A program made the translations under genes and the position numbers. This document shows, piece after piece, positions 17,573 through 26,436 of a stretch of 64,000 nucleotides of DNA. Position 1 is the first letter of the stretch. The number at the start of each line of letters is the position of its first letter. Under the pieces are notes generated by a model that had not been told where the DNA came from, ran no database searches, and saw only the letters and a program-made list of their open reading frames with translations. The stretch is from UBA647 sp964400545 (GTDB lineage: Bacteria > Acidobacteriota > Aminicenantia > UBA2199), in NCBI GenBank assembly GCA_964400545.1, contig CAYNUG010000002.1, positions 7,743-71,742 of the forward strand, written 5' to 3'.

Positions 17573-20001
17573 ATAAGTTCCTTCTTTACTGCCAATCCGA
17601 ATTCTCTGAAAGAATAAGGTTTTTTAAGATAACTTCCGGCCCCCATTCGTTGTGCACTCTTTACTCTTTCTGTCTCTGAATATCCGCTTACAATTATTGC
17701 TTTAACGTTCGGGTCTATTTCAAAAAGTTTTTTGAAGGTATCAAACCCGTCCATACCATTCTCCAAAAGCATATCCAGGATTACAAGGTCATGTTTTTTT
17801 CTTTTATATAATTTAACTGCATCTTCTCCGCTGGAAACCTTGTCAATTCTGTAATTCAGTTGAGTCAGATATTCTCCTGCAATCTCACGGGGGGATTCCT
17901 CGTCGTCAACGATTAATATTTTTTCTTTATTTCCAGTAAATTCGGAAAAAGGAATGCTTTCCTTAGGCTGGGGCACTTTTCCGGAAGTCGCAGGGAAGTC
18001 GAGTTCGACTATTGTTCCCTGGCCCTTTCTGCTTGTTACATTTATTGATCCTTTGTGGTCCTTGACAGTTCCCCACACCACGGACATTCCGAGGCCTGTC
18101 CCACTCCTTCCTTTAAGTTTTTTTGTATAAAAAGGCTCAAAGATCTTCTCTTTTTCCTCTTTGGACATTCCGACGCCTTCATCCCTGATAGTGATCCGGA
18201 CCCTTTTCCCTTTTATTGATTTCTCCCCTGTGATGTTCTGTGATTTGATATGTATCGCACCTTTATTTTTCATGGCTTCAGCACTGTTTAATATCAGGTT
18301 CATAAACATTGCGGTAAGATGAATTTTTGATCCTTTAACATTAAAAAGATTGTTCTGTAGTTCGATATTGAATTTTATCTCAGGATAGTCCTTATTGATC
18401 TTCTCGAACTCGGATGAATTGAGGAGATCTTTAATAATGATATTTATGTTTTCCGGTTGAAAATTTGTAATACTTCTCCTTGCAAGAGTGAGGAGGTCTT
18501 CGACTATGGCAGCAGCTTTCTGCCCTGAATTTTTAAGTTTTCCAACATATTCTTTTACTTTTTTTTTGTCTGAGATATTCATCATGATAAGATCGGGATA
18601 GCTGACAATGGAGGTCAATACATTATTGAGGTCATGAGCTACCCCGCCGGCGAGTCTTCCGAGAGCTTCCATCTTTTCTGCTCTGTTCAGCTTTTCCTGG
18701 AGGATATTCTTTTCTTTTTCGTAAGCTTTCAGAGAAGATATATTGTTAAAGGTTGCGACCTTGATGTTGCCTGATCCCAGATCGAAATTACGTACTGTGC
18801 TCATACAGAATACAACATCAAAGTGTTTTGTCAGAAGAATGACCTCGATGGGAGTTTTTGAGCCGGAGAGATCCTTTTTTTTCAGAGCAATATAAGAATC
18901 CTCATGAAATAATTTTGATATTTTTTGGTCTTTCAGCTCCTGGAAGGTGTACCCGGTCATGTTAAGAAAGGCTTTGTTAATATCAATTATCTGTTCGTCC
19001 TTATCATAGAATAGGAGGCCTTCATCTGCAGCATCTGAAAGTTTTTTAAATCTTCGTTCACTTTCTTTAAGAGATTGTTCCCCCTTTTTCTGAACGATGG
19101 ATGATGCAATTGTTGTAGAAATCGTCATCAATACATCCTTATCCTTTTCGGAGTAAGCGCTGGGATCTGTATAGCTTTGAATGGCAAGGACTCCGATAAT
19201 CCCATGGCCCTGTGATTTTAACGGAACTCCCAACCACGATTCGCTATCTGATCCGATCAATTCCACCTTCTCGTTTTTGAAAAGCCGATCCATATCCAGT
19301 TTGTTAGCCAGTAGAGGACGTTGGTGCCTGATCACATAATCTGTAAAACCGTTTTTCAGACATATGACTTCATCGTCAAAATCAACTTCCCCCGGATTCT
19401 CATCAATTCCGTATGGGATCATAAAAAGATTTTTTTCCTTATCAACGATGAGTGCAACATAAAAGTTTTTTGCATCCATTAATTTGTTGATCTCTGTACG
19501 GACAGCTGACAAAAGCTGTACGAGCGTTTCGGATTCACCGGTAGCTTTTGAGATGTTAAATAAGACCGAATTGATCTTTTCCGCCTTTTTTCGTCTTGTT
19601 ATATCTCTTACTACAGCTATAAGGTTCTTATTCCCATCGATCATGATTATATTCAGACTGACCTCTGTATCAAATGGCTCTCCGTTTAGTTTCGTGTGCT
19701 TCCACTCAAAGAGTTGGGGGTTCCCCTCAAGTGCAAAACGGACTTTTTTTATAGCTGAATTTTTGGATAATTCTCCACTGGGTTGATATTCCGGAGAAAA
19801 TTCATCCGGTTTTGCGTTAAGAAGTTCTTCTCTTGACTTACACCCAAAAAGTTCGAGAGCTTTTTTGTTGCAATCCTTGAAAACCATGCCATCCATAAGA
19901 AGAATGGCATCATTGACAGAGTTAAGTAGTGTCGTGTCATTTTTAACGAAATTTGAAAAGCTTATATTGTCCGGATTGATCTTTTTTAATTTCTGTCCCA
20001 T
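17569..20001 (-). CDS. Hybrid sensor histidine kinase (PAS-GAF-PAS-HisKA-HATPase-REC)
   Basis: 810 residues without membrane helices, so cytoplasmic. Order: PAS (about 22-137), GAF (145-305), PAS (318-428), HisKA with H456 in GGVAHDLNNVL, HATPase with N box LILNSAEAM, DEGVGMS and GRSGTGLGMS (to about 672), and a C-terminal receiver with VDDEE and phospho-acceptor D743 in VILDMLLENGMDGFD. It has no DNA-binding output, so it must pass phosphate to an unseen protein. A TATAAT lies 14 bases before the ATG with no clear Shine-Dalgarno. It is unusual to find it coupled to ssnA and downstream of xanthine dehydrogenase; it may sense a purine or redox signal and control this cluster. Confidence 0.88.
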   Translation of the reverse strand: MGQKLKKINPDNISFSNFVKNDTTLLNSVNDAILLMDGMVFKDCNKKALELFGCKSREELLNAKPDEFSPEYQPSGELSKNSAIKKVRFALEGNPQLFEWKHTKLNGEPFDTEVSLNIIMIDGNKNLIAVVRDITRRKKAEKINSVLFNISKATGESETLVQLLSAVRTEINKLMDAKNFYVALIVDKEKNLFMIPYGIDENPGEVDFDDEVICLKNGFTDYVIRHQRPLLANKLDMDRLFKNEKVELIGSDSESWLGVPLKSQGHGIIGVLAIQSYTDPSAYSEKDKDVLMTISTTIASSIVQKKGEQSLKESERRFKKLSDAADEGLLFYDKDEQIIDINKAFLNMTGYTFQELKDQKISKLFHEDSYIALKKKDLSGSKTPIEVILLTKHFDVVFCMSTVRNFDLGSGNIKVATFNNISSLKAYEKEKNILQEKLNRAEKMEALGRLAGGVAHDLNNVLTSIVSYPDLIMMNISDKKKVKEYVGKLKNSGQKAAAIVEDLLTLARRSITNFQPENINIIIKDLLNSSEFEKINKDYPEIKFNIELQNNLFNVKGSKIHLTAMFMNLILNSAEAMKNKGAIHIKSQNITGEKSIKGKRVRITIRDEGVGMSKEEKEKIFEPFYTKKLKGRSGTGLGMSVVWGTVKDHKGSINVTSRKGQGTIVELDFPATSGKVPQPKESIPFSEFTGNKEKILIVDDEESPREIAGEYLTQLNYRIDKVSSGEDAVKLYKRKKHDLVILDMLLENGMDGFDTFKKLFEIDPNVKAIIVSGYSETERVKSAQRMGAGSYLKKPYSFREFGLAVKKELM

Positions 20002-20062
20002 TTAGGTTCAATAAAATTATAGCACATGGATGTAAGAATTTATAAGGTTTTTGCCCATATGT

Positions 20063-22618
20063 TCATTTGTAAGGTTTTGTTAAAGGGAGTTTTTTCTGTC
20101 TTACGCCATTGAAGGTAAAGAAAGCATTTGCAACTGCTGCTGCAGTAGGAACAAGACCAATCTCTCCGATCCCCTTCGCCCCGTAGGGTCCTACCGGATC
20201 TTTTACTTCTACACCTCTGACCACTATTTCCGGAACATCACTTATTCGTGGGAGTCCCAGGTCTCTGAGTTTTCCACTGACAGGAACTCCATCTTTCATT
20301 TTCATTTCTTCAGAAACAGCGTATCCAATCCCCATTAGAACAGCACCTTCGATCTGTCCTTCAAAAAGGATGGGGTTTATTATTTTCCCACCGTCATGTG
20401 CGGCAATTACTTTCTTTATATTTCCGGTATCGTCCAGTGAAACAAGTTGTGTTGCGTAACTGTATGAATAGTGAGTGATCACTTCGCCGGGGGCCCCGGG
20501 TTTTGTTGAATTCTCAAAGCTCCATCTTCCACTGTATGTTCTCCCGGCCAATTGCGAAAGAGATTTGTTTTTCAGGTCTTTTTTAAGATCCTTACAGGCT
20601 TCGATAATTCCATTGCCAATCAATATTGTACCCCGGCTTGATGTGGTCATTCCTGCAACGGCACCATCTTTTGTCATGACTCTCACTTCGATCAAATTCG
20701 GATCAATTCCTGTTTCTGTACTTAGGACCTGGACTGCCACAGTATTTACTCCCTGCCCCATCTCTGTCCATCCATGACAAAGTGTAACTTTCATTCCGGA
20801 GACGATCTCGATCTTTATTTCCGAGAAATCTATCATTCCATTTCCTATCCCGGAGTTTTTTATTCCACAGGCGAGACCGCTGTACTTTTCCATATAGAAA
20901 TCATCTCTTACCGATAAAAGAGTTTCTCTTACTCCGACTCCTTCTCCAAGTATTTGTCCGGTGGCAGTTAATGAACCTTCAACCAGTGAATTGTCATATC
21001 GGATCTGCCATCTGTCAAATCCACCCAATTTACAGAGTTCGTCTATACAACTTTCTATCGCAAATGTAACCTGATTAACTCCGAAACCTCTCATAGCTCC
21101 TGACGGAATATTATTTGTGTATAATGTTTTTGCTTCAATATCGACCGCAGGGAAATTATAGGCTCCGGTTGCATGTCCGGCAGCTCTTTCCAGAACTTTG
21201 GCGCCTACCGATGCATAAGCTCCTGTATCGCCAATGATCTTTGCTTTAAGAATGGTGAACTTACCGTCCATGTCACATCCCACTTCGTAATCCATTATTA
21301 GAGGATGTCTTTTCGGATGCATTCTGATGGATTCTTCACGGTTGAATTTCAGTTTTACAGGAAGTTTTGTTAACCATGAGAATAAAGCGGCATGTCCCTG
21401 TACGGTCATATCCTCTTTTCCTCCAAAACCACCACCGTTCTCAAGAAGATGGACGGAGATCTTATCTTCCGGCAATGCCAGGATGCGGGCGATTTGTCTT
21501 CTGTCTTCATAGATCCCCTGACTCTGTGAATAGATTTCGATCCCATTATTTTCGGTGGTCATAGCAACAGCAGCTTCAACTTCAAGGAATGCATGTTCTA
21601 TTCTCTGGGTCTCATATCTCCCTTTTACCGTATATCTTGATCTGTTAAGTATCTCATCTGCATTTCCTCCCCTTCTCAATTTTGTAGTTTCCAGGAGGTT
21701 GCCTTCAGGATGAATTTTTATTTTGCTGTTCTCTGCTTTCTCCATATCAGTGATCGGTTCATATACTTCATATTCAACATCAATGAGTTCAACGGCTCTT
21801 CTCGCATCGGATTCGGTGGAAGCGACAACTCCGGCAATGACATCGCCGATATATCTTGTGATTTCTCCTTCTGATATCATTAATGGCCAGTCATTCCGAA
21901 TAAGTCCGAAATATCTTTCTCCGGGAATATCCACAGCAGTGATGACCCTGATGACGCCTTTTAGCTCTTCGGCTTTTTGTGTATTGATCCTGACAACTTT
22001 TGCTCTCGGATGGTCTGAAAATCTAAGAGCTGAATATACCATATTGTCAAATTCCAGATCATCAACATATGGAGATGTCCCAATGGCCTTTTCATAAGCT
22101 TTGTACTTTGGAAAGCTTGTGCCGATCAGGCCACTCTTTTCTGAGGTTTCTTGCTGGCCGTTCCCGAGAATTTTTATTGCTTCCGCGGATGCATCGATTA
22201 TTTTCTTATATCCGGTACATCTGCAATAATTCCCTCTTAATGTTTTTTTTATTTTGTCACGTGAAGGAGATGGGTCGGTATCATGAAGTATTTTAATTCT
22301 GGTTATAAACCCGGGAGTGCAGAAGCCGCATTGAACGGCACCTTTTCTGACAAAAGCATTTGCAATAATATCTATGGTTTTTTTAGGGAATCCTTCCATT
22401 GTAAATATTTCAGAGTTTTTAACCTTTGCCATTTTTGTGATGCATGAAAGAATGGCCTTCCCATTCATCTCGACCGTACAGGCTCCACAGAACGCCTGTC
22501 CGGAGCAACCATCTCTTACACTCTTTATATTTTCAAAATTTCTTAAATATTCAAGAAGTGTTACATCCTTGTCACCGGTATAAATTTTTTCTTTTCCGTT
22601 TAGTTTAAATCTGATCAT
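20063..22618 (-). CDS. xdhD: Xanthine dehydrogenase, selenium-dependent type: fused 2Fe-2S and molybdopterin subunits
   Basis: 851 residues, matching the fused Fe-S/molybdenum hydroxylase called selenium-dependent xanthine dehydrogenase (E. coli XdhD type). The N-terminal plant-ferredoxin cluster uses C38, C44, C47 and C59 (GCSGQAFCGAC). The second 2Fe-2S cluster uses C97, C100, C132 and C134 (CGFCTPGF, CRCTGYK). The molybdenum part has GGGFGGKED, PSGAMRGFG, GQGVNTV and GAKGIGEIGL, the last holding the expected catalytic glutamate. It hydroxylates purines such as hypoxanthine or xanthine. The separate FAD subunit and selenium maturation genes are not in this window. The label selenium-dependent refers to a labile ligand and not to selenocysteine. 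It heads the run of catabolic genes. Confidence 0.88.
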   Translation of the reverse strand: MIRFKLNGKEKIYTGDKDVTLLEYLRNFENIKSVRDGCSGQAFCGACTVEMNGKAILSCITKMAKVKNSEIFTMEGFPKKTIDIIANAFVRKGAVQCGFCTPGFITRIKILHDTDPSPSRDKIKKTLRGNYCRCTGYKKIIDASAEAIKILGNGQQETSEKSGLIGTSFPKYKAYEKAIGTSPYVDDLEFDNMVYSALRFSDHPRAKVVRINTQKAEELKGVIRVITAVDIPGERYFGLIRNDWPLMISEGEITRYIGDVIAGVVASTESDARRAVELIDVEYEVYEPITDMEKAENSKIKIHPEGNLLETTKLRRGGNADEILNRSRYTVKGRYETQRIEHAFLEVEAAVAMTTENNGIEIYSQSQGIYEDRRQIARILALPEDKISVHLLENGGGFGGKEDMTVQGHAALFSWLTKLPVKLKFNREESIRMHPKRHPLIMDYEVGCDMDGKFTILKAKIIGDTGAYASVGAKVLERAAGHATGAYNFPAVDIEAKTLYTNNIPSGAMRGFGVNQVTFAIESCIDELCKLGGFDRWQIRYDNSLVEGSLTATGQILGEGVGVRETLLSVRDDFYMEKYSGLACGIKNSGIGNGMIDFSEIKIEIVSGMKVTLCHGWTEMGQGVNTVAVQVLSTETGIDPNLIEVRVMTKDGAVAGMTTSSRGTILIGNGIIEACKDLKKDLKNKSLSQLAGRTYSGRWSFENSTKPGAPGEVITHYSYSYATQLVSLDDTGNIKKVIAAHDGGKIINPILFEGQIEGAVLMGIGYAVSEEMKMKDGVPVSGKLRDLGLPRISDVPEIVVRGVEVKDPVGPYGAKGIGEIGLVPTAAAVANAFFTFNGVRQKKLPLTKPYK

Positions 22619-22724
22619 TTATATGCTCAGAATAATTATACATTATCATGGTATATTTTTATATCTTTACAAAATTCAGTTAATTCTCTAAAATTTAAAC
22701 TATAATAAAACATAAGGAGAAGAT

Positions 22725-23336
22725 ATGAATAAAAAATTAGGAATAGGCTGCGGAACATTTCTTATAATCGTTCTTGTGATTGGTGTGGTTCTTATTGGAT
22801 GGGGTATTAAGGTTAACAACAATATGGTAAAACATGATGAAAATGTTAAAGAGAAGTGGGGTCAGGTTGAGAATGTTTATCAGAGGAGATTTGATCTGAT
22901 ACCTAATCTTGTTGCTACTGTAAAGGGATATGCAGCACACGAGAAGGAAACATTTATTGCCGTTACTGAGGCCAGATCTAAGGTTGGAGGACAGATAAAT
23001 ATCAGTGATAAGGTTCTGAACAATCCTCAGGCATTTAATCAGTTCCAGCAGGCACAAAGCAGTCTTACAAGTGCACTTCAGAGATTAATGGTAGTTGTAG
23101 AGAAATATCCTGATCTAAAAGCTAATGAAAATTTTCTAAATCTTCAGAACCAGTTGGAAGGAACGGAGAATAGGATAGCTGTTGAGAGAAGAAGATTTAA
23201 TGAAGCAGCTCGCGAGTTTAATACATACATTAAAGTATTCCCCAATTCTATTATCGCATCTTTTAGAAATTTCAAAGAGAAGGCTTATTTTCTGTCAACT
23301 GAGGGGGCCAAGACAGCTCCGAAAGTAGAATTCTAA
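22725..23336 (+). CDS. lemA: LemA family protein
   Basis: 203 residues. One N-terminal membrane helix (about 8-29, FLIIVLVIGVVLIGWGIKVNN) is followed by the conserved LemA core: VKEKWGQVENVYQRRFDLIP then NLVATVKGYAAHEKETF and later ENFLNLQNQLEGTENRIAV. LemA proteins form helical bundles at the membrane; function is not established. GGAGA lies before the ATG and a TATAAT is at 22701-22706. It heads an operon with two TPM-domain genes, a common pairing in bacteria. Confidence 0.92.
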   Translation: MNKKLGIGCGTFLIIVLVIGVVLIGWGIKVNNNMVKHDENVKEKWGQVENVYQRRFDLIPNLVATVKGYAAHEKETFIAVTEARSKVGGQINISDKVLNNPQAFNQFQQAQSSLTSALQRLMVVVEKYPDLKANENFLNLQNQLEGTENRIAVERRRFNEAAREFNTYIKVFPNSIIASFRNFKEKAYFLSTEGAKTAPKVEF

Positions 23337-23342
23337 AATAAA

Positions 23343-24023
23343 ATGAAAAAATTGAAATTCTCCGATTCTGATTTAAAAAGAATAGGGGAAGCAGTTAAAG
23401 AAGCAGAACAGAAAACCTCCGGTGAGATTAAAATTGCTTTTATAAGGGAAAGTTATGATTATGCAAAGTATGAACTTTTCTTTGCAGTTGTAATTGGTTT
23501 TATTTATACAGCAATTCTTCTCATGTTCCCGGGATCGGTTGACTCTTTTATAAAGAACATGTTCTGGGGATATTTGCCGTTGTATACAATTGTGTTTTAT
23601 GGGATCTCTCCTTTTTTTGTAATTACAATGTTCTATATCCTTGCAAATCTTTCTTTTGTTGACAGAATGATTGTTCCGGAATCGGTGATGAATGCGAGGG
23701 TACATGAAAGAGCAATGAGATATTTTGCGGAATCGGGGGTTTTTAATACTCGAGACAGGACTGGAATACTTATTTTCCTTTCATTTATGGAGAGGAGAGT
23801 TGTCCTTATGGCTGACTCCGGCATTGCTTTAAAAATTCCTCAGGAGAACTGGGATGGTATTGTAGGTCATATAACCGAAGGAATTCAGAAGGGAAAGACG
23901 GTAGATTATCTTATCGATTCCATAGGAGAATGTGGGAAGCTTCTTGCCGAAGCAGATAAGTTCCCAATAAAATCGGATGACACAAATGAGCTTAGAGATG
24001 AAGTGTCAATCCTGGAGAGCTGA
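23343..24023 (+). CDS. TPM-domain membrane protein
   Basis: 226 residues. The start SDLKRIGEAVKEAEQKTSGEI is the TPM (DUF477) fold, interrupted by two membrane helices (about 40-64 and 75-100), then VMNARVHERAMRYFAESGV and ERRVVLMADSGIALKIPQE complete the domain. It begins six bases after lemA and is followed by a second, secreted TPM protein. The split arrangement matches the DUF477-type partner of LemA/YgcG. It is probably involved in membrane or photosystem-like protein quality control; that role is known only for plant and cyanobacterial relatives. Confidence 0.85.
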   Translation: MKKLKFSDSDLKRIGEAVKEAEQKTSGEIKIAFIRESYDYAKYELFFAVVIGFIYTAILLMFPGSVDSFIKNMFWGYLPLYTIVFYGISPFFVITMFYILANLSFVDRMIVPESVMNARVHERAMRYFAESGVFNTRDRTGILIFLSFMERRVVLMADSGIALKIPQENWDGIVGHITEGIQKGKTVDYLIDSIGECGKLLAEADKFPIKSDDTNELRDEVSILES

Positions 24024-24024
24024 T

Positions 24025-24756
24025 ATGAGAAGATCGATAATAGTTCTATTAGCATTGCTTATTGCTTCATCCCTGTTTCCGATCAGCTTTCCGAAATTGA
24101 AAGGCAGAATAAATGATTATGCCGGAATTCTGGAACCAGCGGAGGAAAATGTTCTGGAAGAGATGTTCGCGAATTTTGAAAAGAAAACTTCATCCCAGCT
24201 TGTTTTATTGACGATCAAAAGTCTTGAGGGTGAAACGATCGAGGATTATTCTATAAGATTGACCGAACAAAAAGACTGGAAAATAGGCCAGAAAGGGCTT
24301 GATAATGGTGTGATCCTGTTGATTTCAATGAAGGAGAGGAAACTAAGAATTGAAGTAGGGTATGGTCTTGAAGGAGCTCTCACTGACCTGAAGTCGAGTT
24401 ATATCATCAGAAAATTGATCGTCCCAAGTTTCAAGAAAGGAGAATACTACAAAGGTGTTCTGAGAGGAGTTACGACAATCATTGGTATTGTTTCAAAGGA
24501 ATATGATATATCTCCCGAAGAACTTAAAAAATTCAAAAAGAAAAAAAATGAAAATCAAATGAGTTCTTTGATCGTATTTTTAATTATTTTCTTTGTTTTT
24601 GTTCTTCCTGCCCTTACAGGGAAAAGAGGAAAGGGGGGAAGATCAGTATTCTGGGGCGGTGGTCTTGGAGGTGGTGGATCTTCAGGAGGCGGTTTCGGGG
24701 GATTCTCCGGAGGAGGAGGAAGTTTTGGAGGCGGTGGATCTTCGGGAGGTTGGTGA
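24025..24756 (+). CDS. TPM-domain protein, YgcG family, with glycine-rich tail
   Basis: About 243 residues. I start at the ATG at 24025, with GGAG seven bases before it, because it gives a clean signal peptide (MRRSIIVLLALLIASSLFPI). The frame is open earlier, but that part overlaps the upstream gene. The TPM domain follows (INDYAGILEPAEENVLEEMF to LRGVTTIIGIVSKEYD), then a membrane helix (SSLIVFLIIFFVFVLPAL) and a tail of GGG/S repeats ending GGGGSSGGW. This matches E. coli YgcG. It belongs to the lemA operon and overlaps the PAP2 gene. Confidence 0.9.
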   Translation: MRRSIIVLLALLIASSLFPISFPKLKGRINDYAGILEPAEENVLEEMFANFEKKTSSQLVLLTIKSLEGETIEDYSIRLTEQKDWKIGQKGLDNGVILLISMKERKLRIEVGYGLEGALTDLKSSYIIRKLIVPSFKKGEYYKGVLRGVTTIIGIVSKEYDISPEELKKFKKKKNENQMSSLIVFLIIFFVFVLPALTGKRGKGGRSVFWGGGLGGGGSSGGGFGGFSGGGGSFGGGGSSGGW

Positions 24757-25487
24757 TCGTTGAAGTGAGGGAAAACCATGAACTGAATACTAATGCCAGT
24801 TTGCTCTTTTCGTTAGTATTTTTTAGTATTGCTTTTATCTTCTGGTTTATACCCGGACTTGAAAAAAGTATTCTCGTTTATCACAATCCGATTTATTATA
24901 ATAAATTTCTTCTCAGTTCTCTGAAATTCCTTACTGATGCAGGAATACCTTTTTCACTTATTGTCTGTTCGGTTCTGGTTTATTTCAATACTGGAAAACA
25001 AGATGAAAGAGGAGAAAATATAAAGTTTTTTTTAGTTGTTGTTTTCTCTTTGTTCATTGCTGGAATAATGGGTGATATACTAAAATTGATCATCGGGCGT
25101 GAAAGGCCGGCTATTGAACTTGCCGGATTGATAGAAAGTACTGCATCTCACAGAACCCTCTCTTTTCCTTCGGGGCATACTGCAAAGATAATGGGGCTGG
25201 TAATCCCTTTTGTCACATTGTCTTTTATAAAGATAAAATATCTGAATGTTTATAAAGGTGTTGTCCTCCTTGCAGGTATTATAGTAGCATATTCAAGGGT
25301 CGCGCTTCAGGCTCATTTCCCGAGTGATGTGCTGGGGGGAGTTGCAGTCGCATTTCTTTTCTTCCCCTTATCTGCTTTATTGGCTGAAAAATATAGCAAA
25401 AAGTACGGGATTCGTAAATCCAGAAACTTTGTGATTATCTTGCTTTATTTAGCTTTTTTTCTGGCATTTCTGGAAATGAGTTTGTAA
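24750..25487 (+). CDS. PAP2-family membrane phosphatase
   Basis: About 245 residues, six predicted membrane helices. All three catalytic motifs of the PAP2/haloperoxidase fold are present: KLIIGRERP, FPSGHT and SRVALQAHFPSDVLGG. It removes phosphate from a lipid or diphosphate carrier such as phosphatidic acid or undecaprenyl pyrophosphate. The start is uncertain: TTG at 24750, GTG at 24753 or GTG at 24765 fit, all overlapping or next to the TPM-gene stop (24754-24756), with GGGAGG at 24744-24749. Coupling to the TPM gene is likely. The stop codon lies inside a small hairpin repeat. Confidence 0.88.
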   Translation: MVIVEVRENHELNTNASLLFSLVFFSIAFIFWFIPGLEKSILVYHNPIYYNKFLLSSLKFLTDAGIPFSLIVCSVLVYFNTGKQDERGENIKFFLVVVFSLFIAGIMGDILKLIIGRERPAIELAGLIESTASHRTLSFPSGHTAKIMGLVIPFVTLSFIKIKYLNVYKGVVLLAGIIVAYSRVALQAHFPSDVLGGVAVAFLFFPLSALLAEKYSKKYGIRKSRNFVIILLYLAFFLAFLEMSL

Positions 25488-25519
25488 CATTTCAAGGAAC
25501 CGTCCCCAAATAATGTTAC
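25484..25519. repeat. Short hairpin repeat with GGAACCGTCCCC core
   Basis: Perfect inverted octamers GTAACATT (25484-25491) and AATGTTAC (25512-25519) flank GGAACCGTCCCC. The TAA stop of the PAP2 gene is within the left arm. Related cores occur near 30.44 and 53.33 kb. Confidence 0.65.
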
Positions 25520-25719
25520 AGAAATTATTGATTTAAGATGTCGAAACTATTACTTCTGTTCCCGGGGATCAGATCTCAAATTACATGGGATCTCAGAAAA
25601 ATTTCAACCTTCCTTGACGAGATGATCAACATGTAAAATGTTGATTATTAACTGTTCCTATCAGTTTTTTAATATCTGTTTGTAACGAAAGGTTTGTTAA
25701 AATGTGATATTAATTTATT

Positions 25720-26178
25720 TTAGAGCTTTGCCCACCCATATTTTGAGGTGTACTTGATGAAGGGACCATTCAGAACCCTTACTTTTACATATTCTAAAGT
25801 TACTTCACAATTAGTAGCAAGATCTCTTGTATAGTCATTGACAGAACTTTTGTATGTGAACCATTTATGTTTAGAATAGTCGTATACAGAAATGTCATAT
25901 AAACCGGCTGCAAGAGCAAAATTATTATTAATTTGGTTTACATATCCTTCCACTTTACTCCGGGTAATTGTTCTCATTTTGTGAAATGTCCATCTTCTGA
26001 GCGAACTGTCATAGATAGAAGTTCCAAGAAAACCATATTTTAATGTCATAGTTCCCGAAGCATTACTGATAGCCTTAAATGCAGGACTTCCAACATATGA
26101 ATAATCGTGTCCCGTGACCGGCATTGCCCCTATTACAATTATTAACATCAACAAAATAAAATTGCTCGTTTTTTTCAT
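25720..26178 (-). CDS. Small exported protein of unknown function
   Basis: 152 residues with a signal peptide (MKKTSNFILLMLIIVIGAMP). A good ribosome site (GGAGAGTGAG) precedes the ATG. The mature part has aromatic, beta-rich repeats of the form YDSSLRRWTFHKMR and YDYSKHKWFTYKSS, perhaps two copies of one structural unit. No family is recognised. It is isolated between a hairpin repeat region (25488-25719, no other gene) and a 258-bp gap (26179-26436) in which I see no gene. Confidence 0.6.
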   Translation of the reverse strand: MKKTSNFILLMLIIVIGAMPVTGHDYSYVGSPAFKAISNASGTMTLKYGFLGTSIYDSSLRRWTFHKMRTITRSKVEGYVNQINNNFALAAGLYDISVYDYSKHKWFTYKSSVNDYTRDLATNCEVTLEYVKVRVLNGPFIKYTSKYGWAKL

Positions 26179-26436
26179 TTCTCACTCTCCTATTGTTAAA
26201 TAATAACACATTGTATCTCCAAATTTAATAAATTAAAAGAAGTTAATAAATTTTTTAATTTCAATATAACATCTTCGTAAAATTCAATTATAAAAAGCTT
26301 CAAATTTTCAATATCTTTTTCACTCTATCACAGGATGAACGGGTGCTTCCTTTACCATAGAACAAATCGGCATAACAAAGAATGAAAAAAAAGGAAATTT
26401 CTATTAAAGATGCGAAAAGGGACTTAAGCGATAGAA

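Noticed and set aside
20063..22618. Selenocysteine in the xanthine dehydrogenase
   Set aside because: The frame is complete without an internal TGA; selenium in this family is a labile ligand and not Sec.
24555..24779. Proline-rich reading frame on the minus strand
   Set aside because: It is the antisense of the glycine-rich TPM tail, with no ribosome site.
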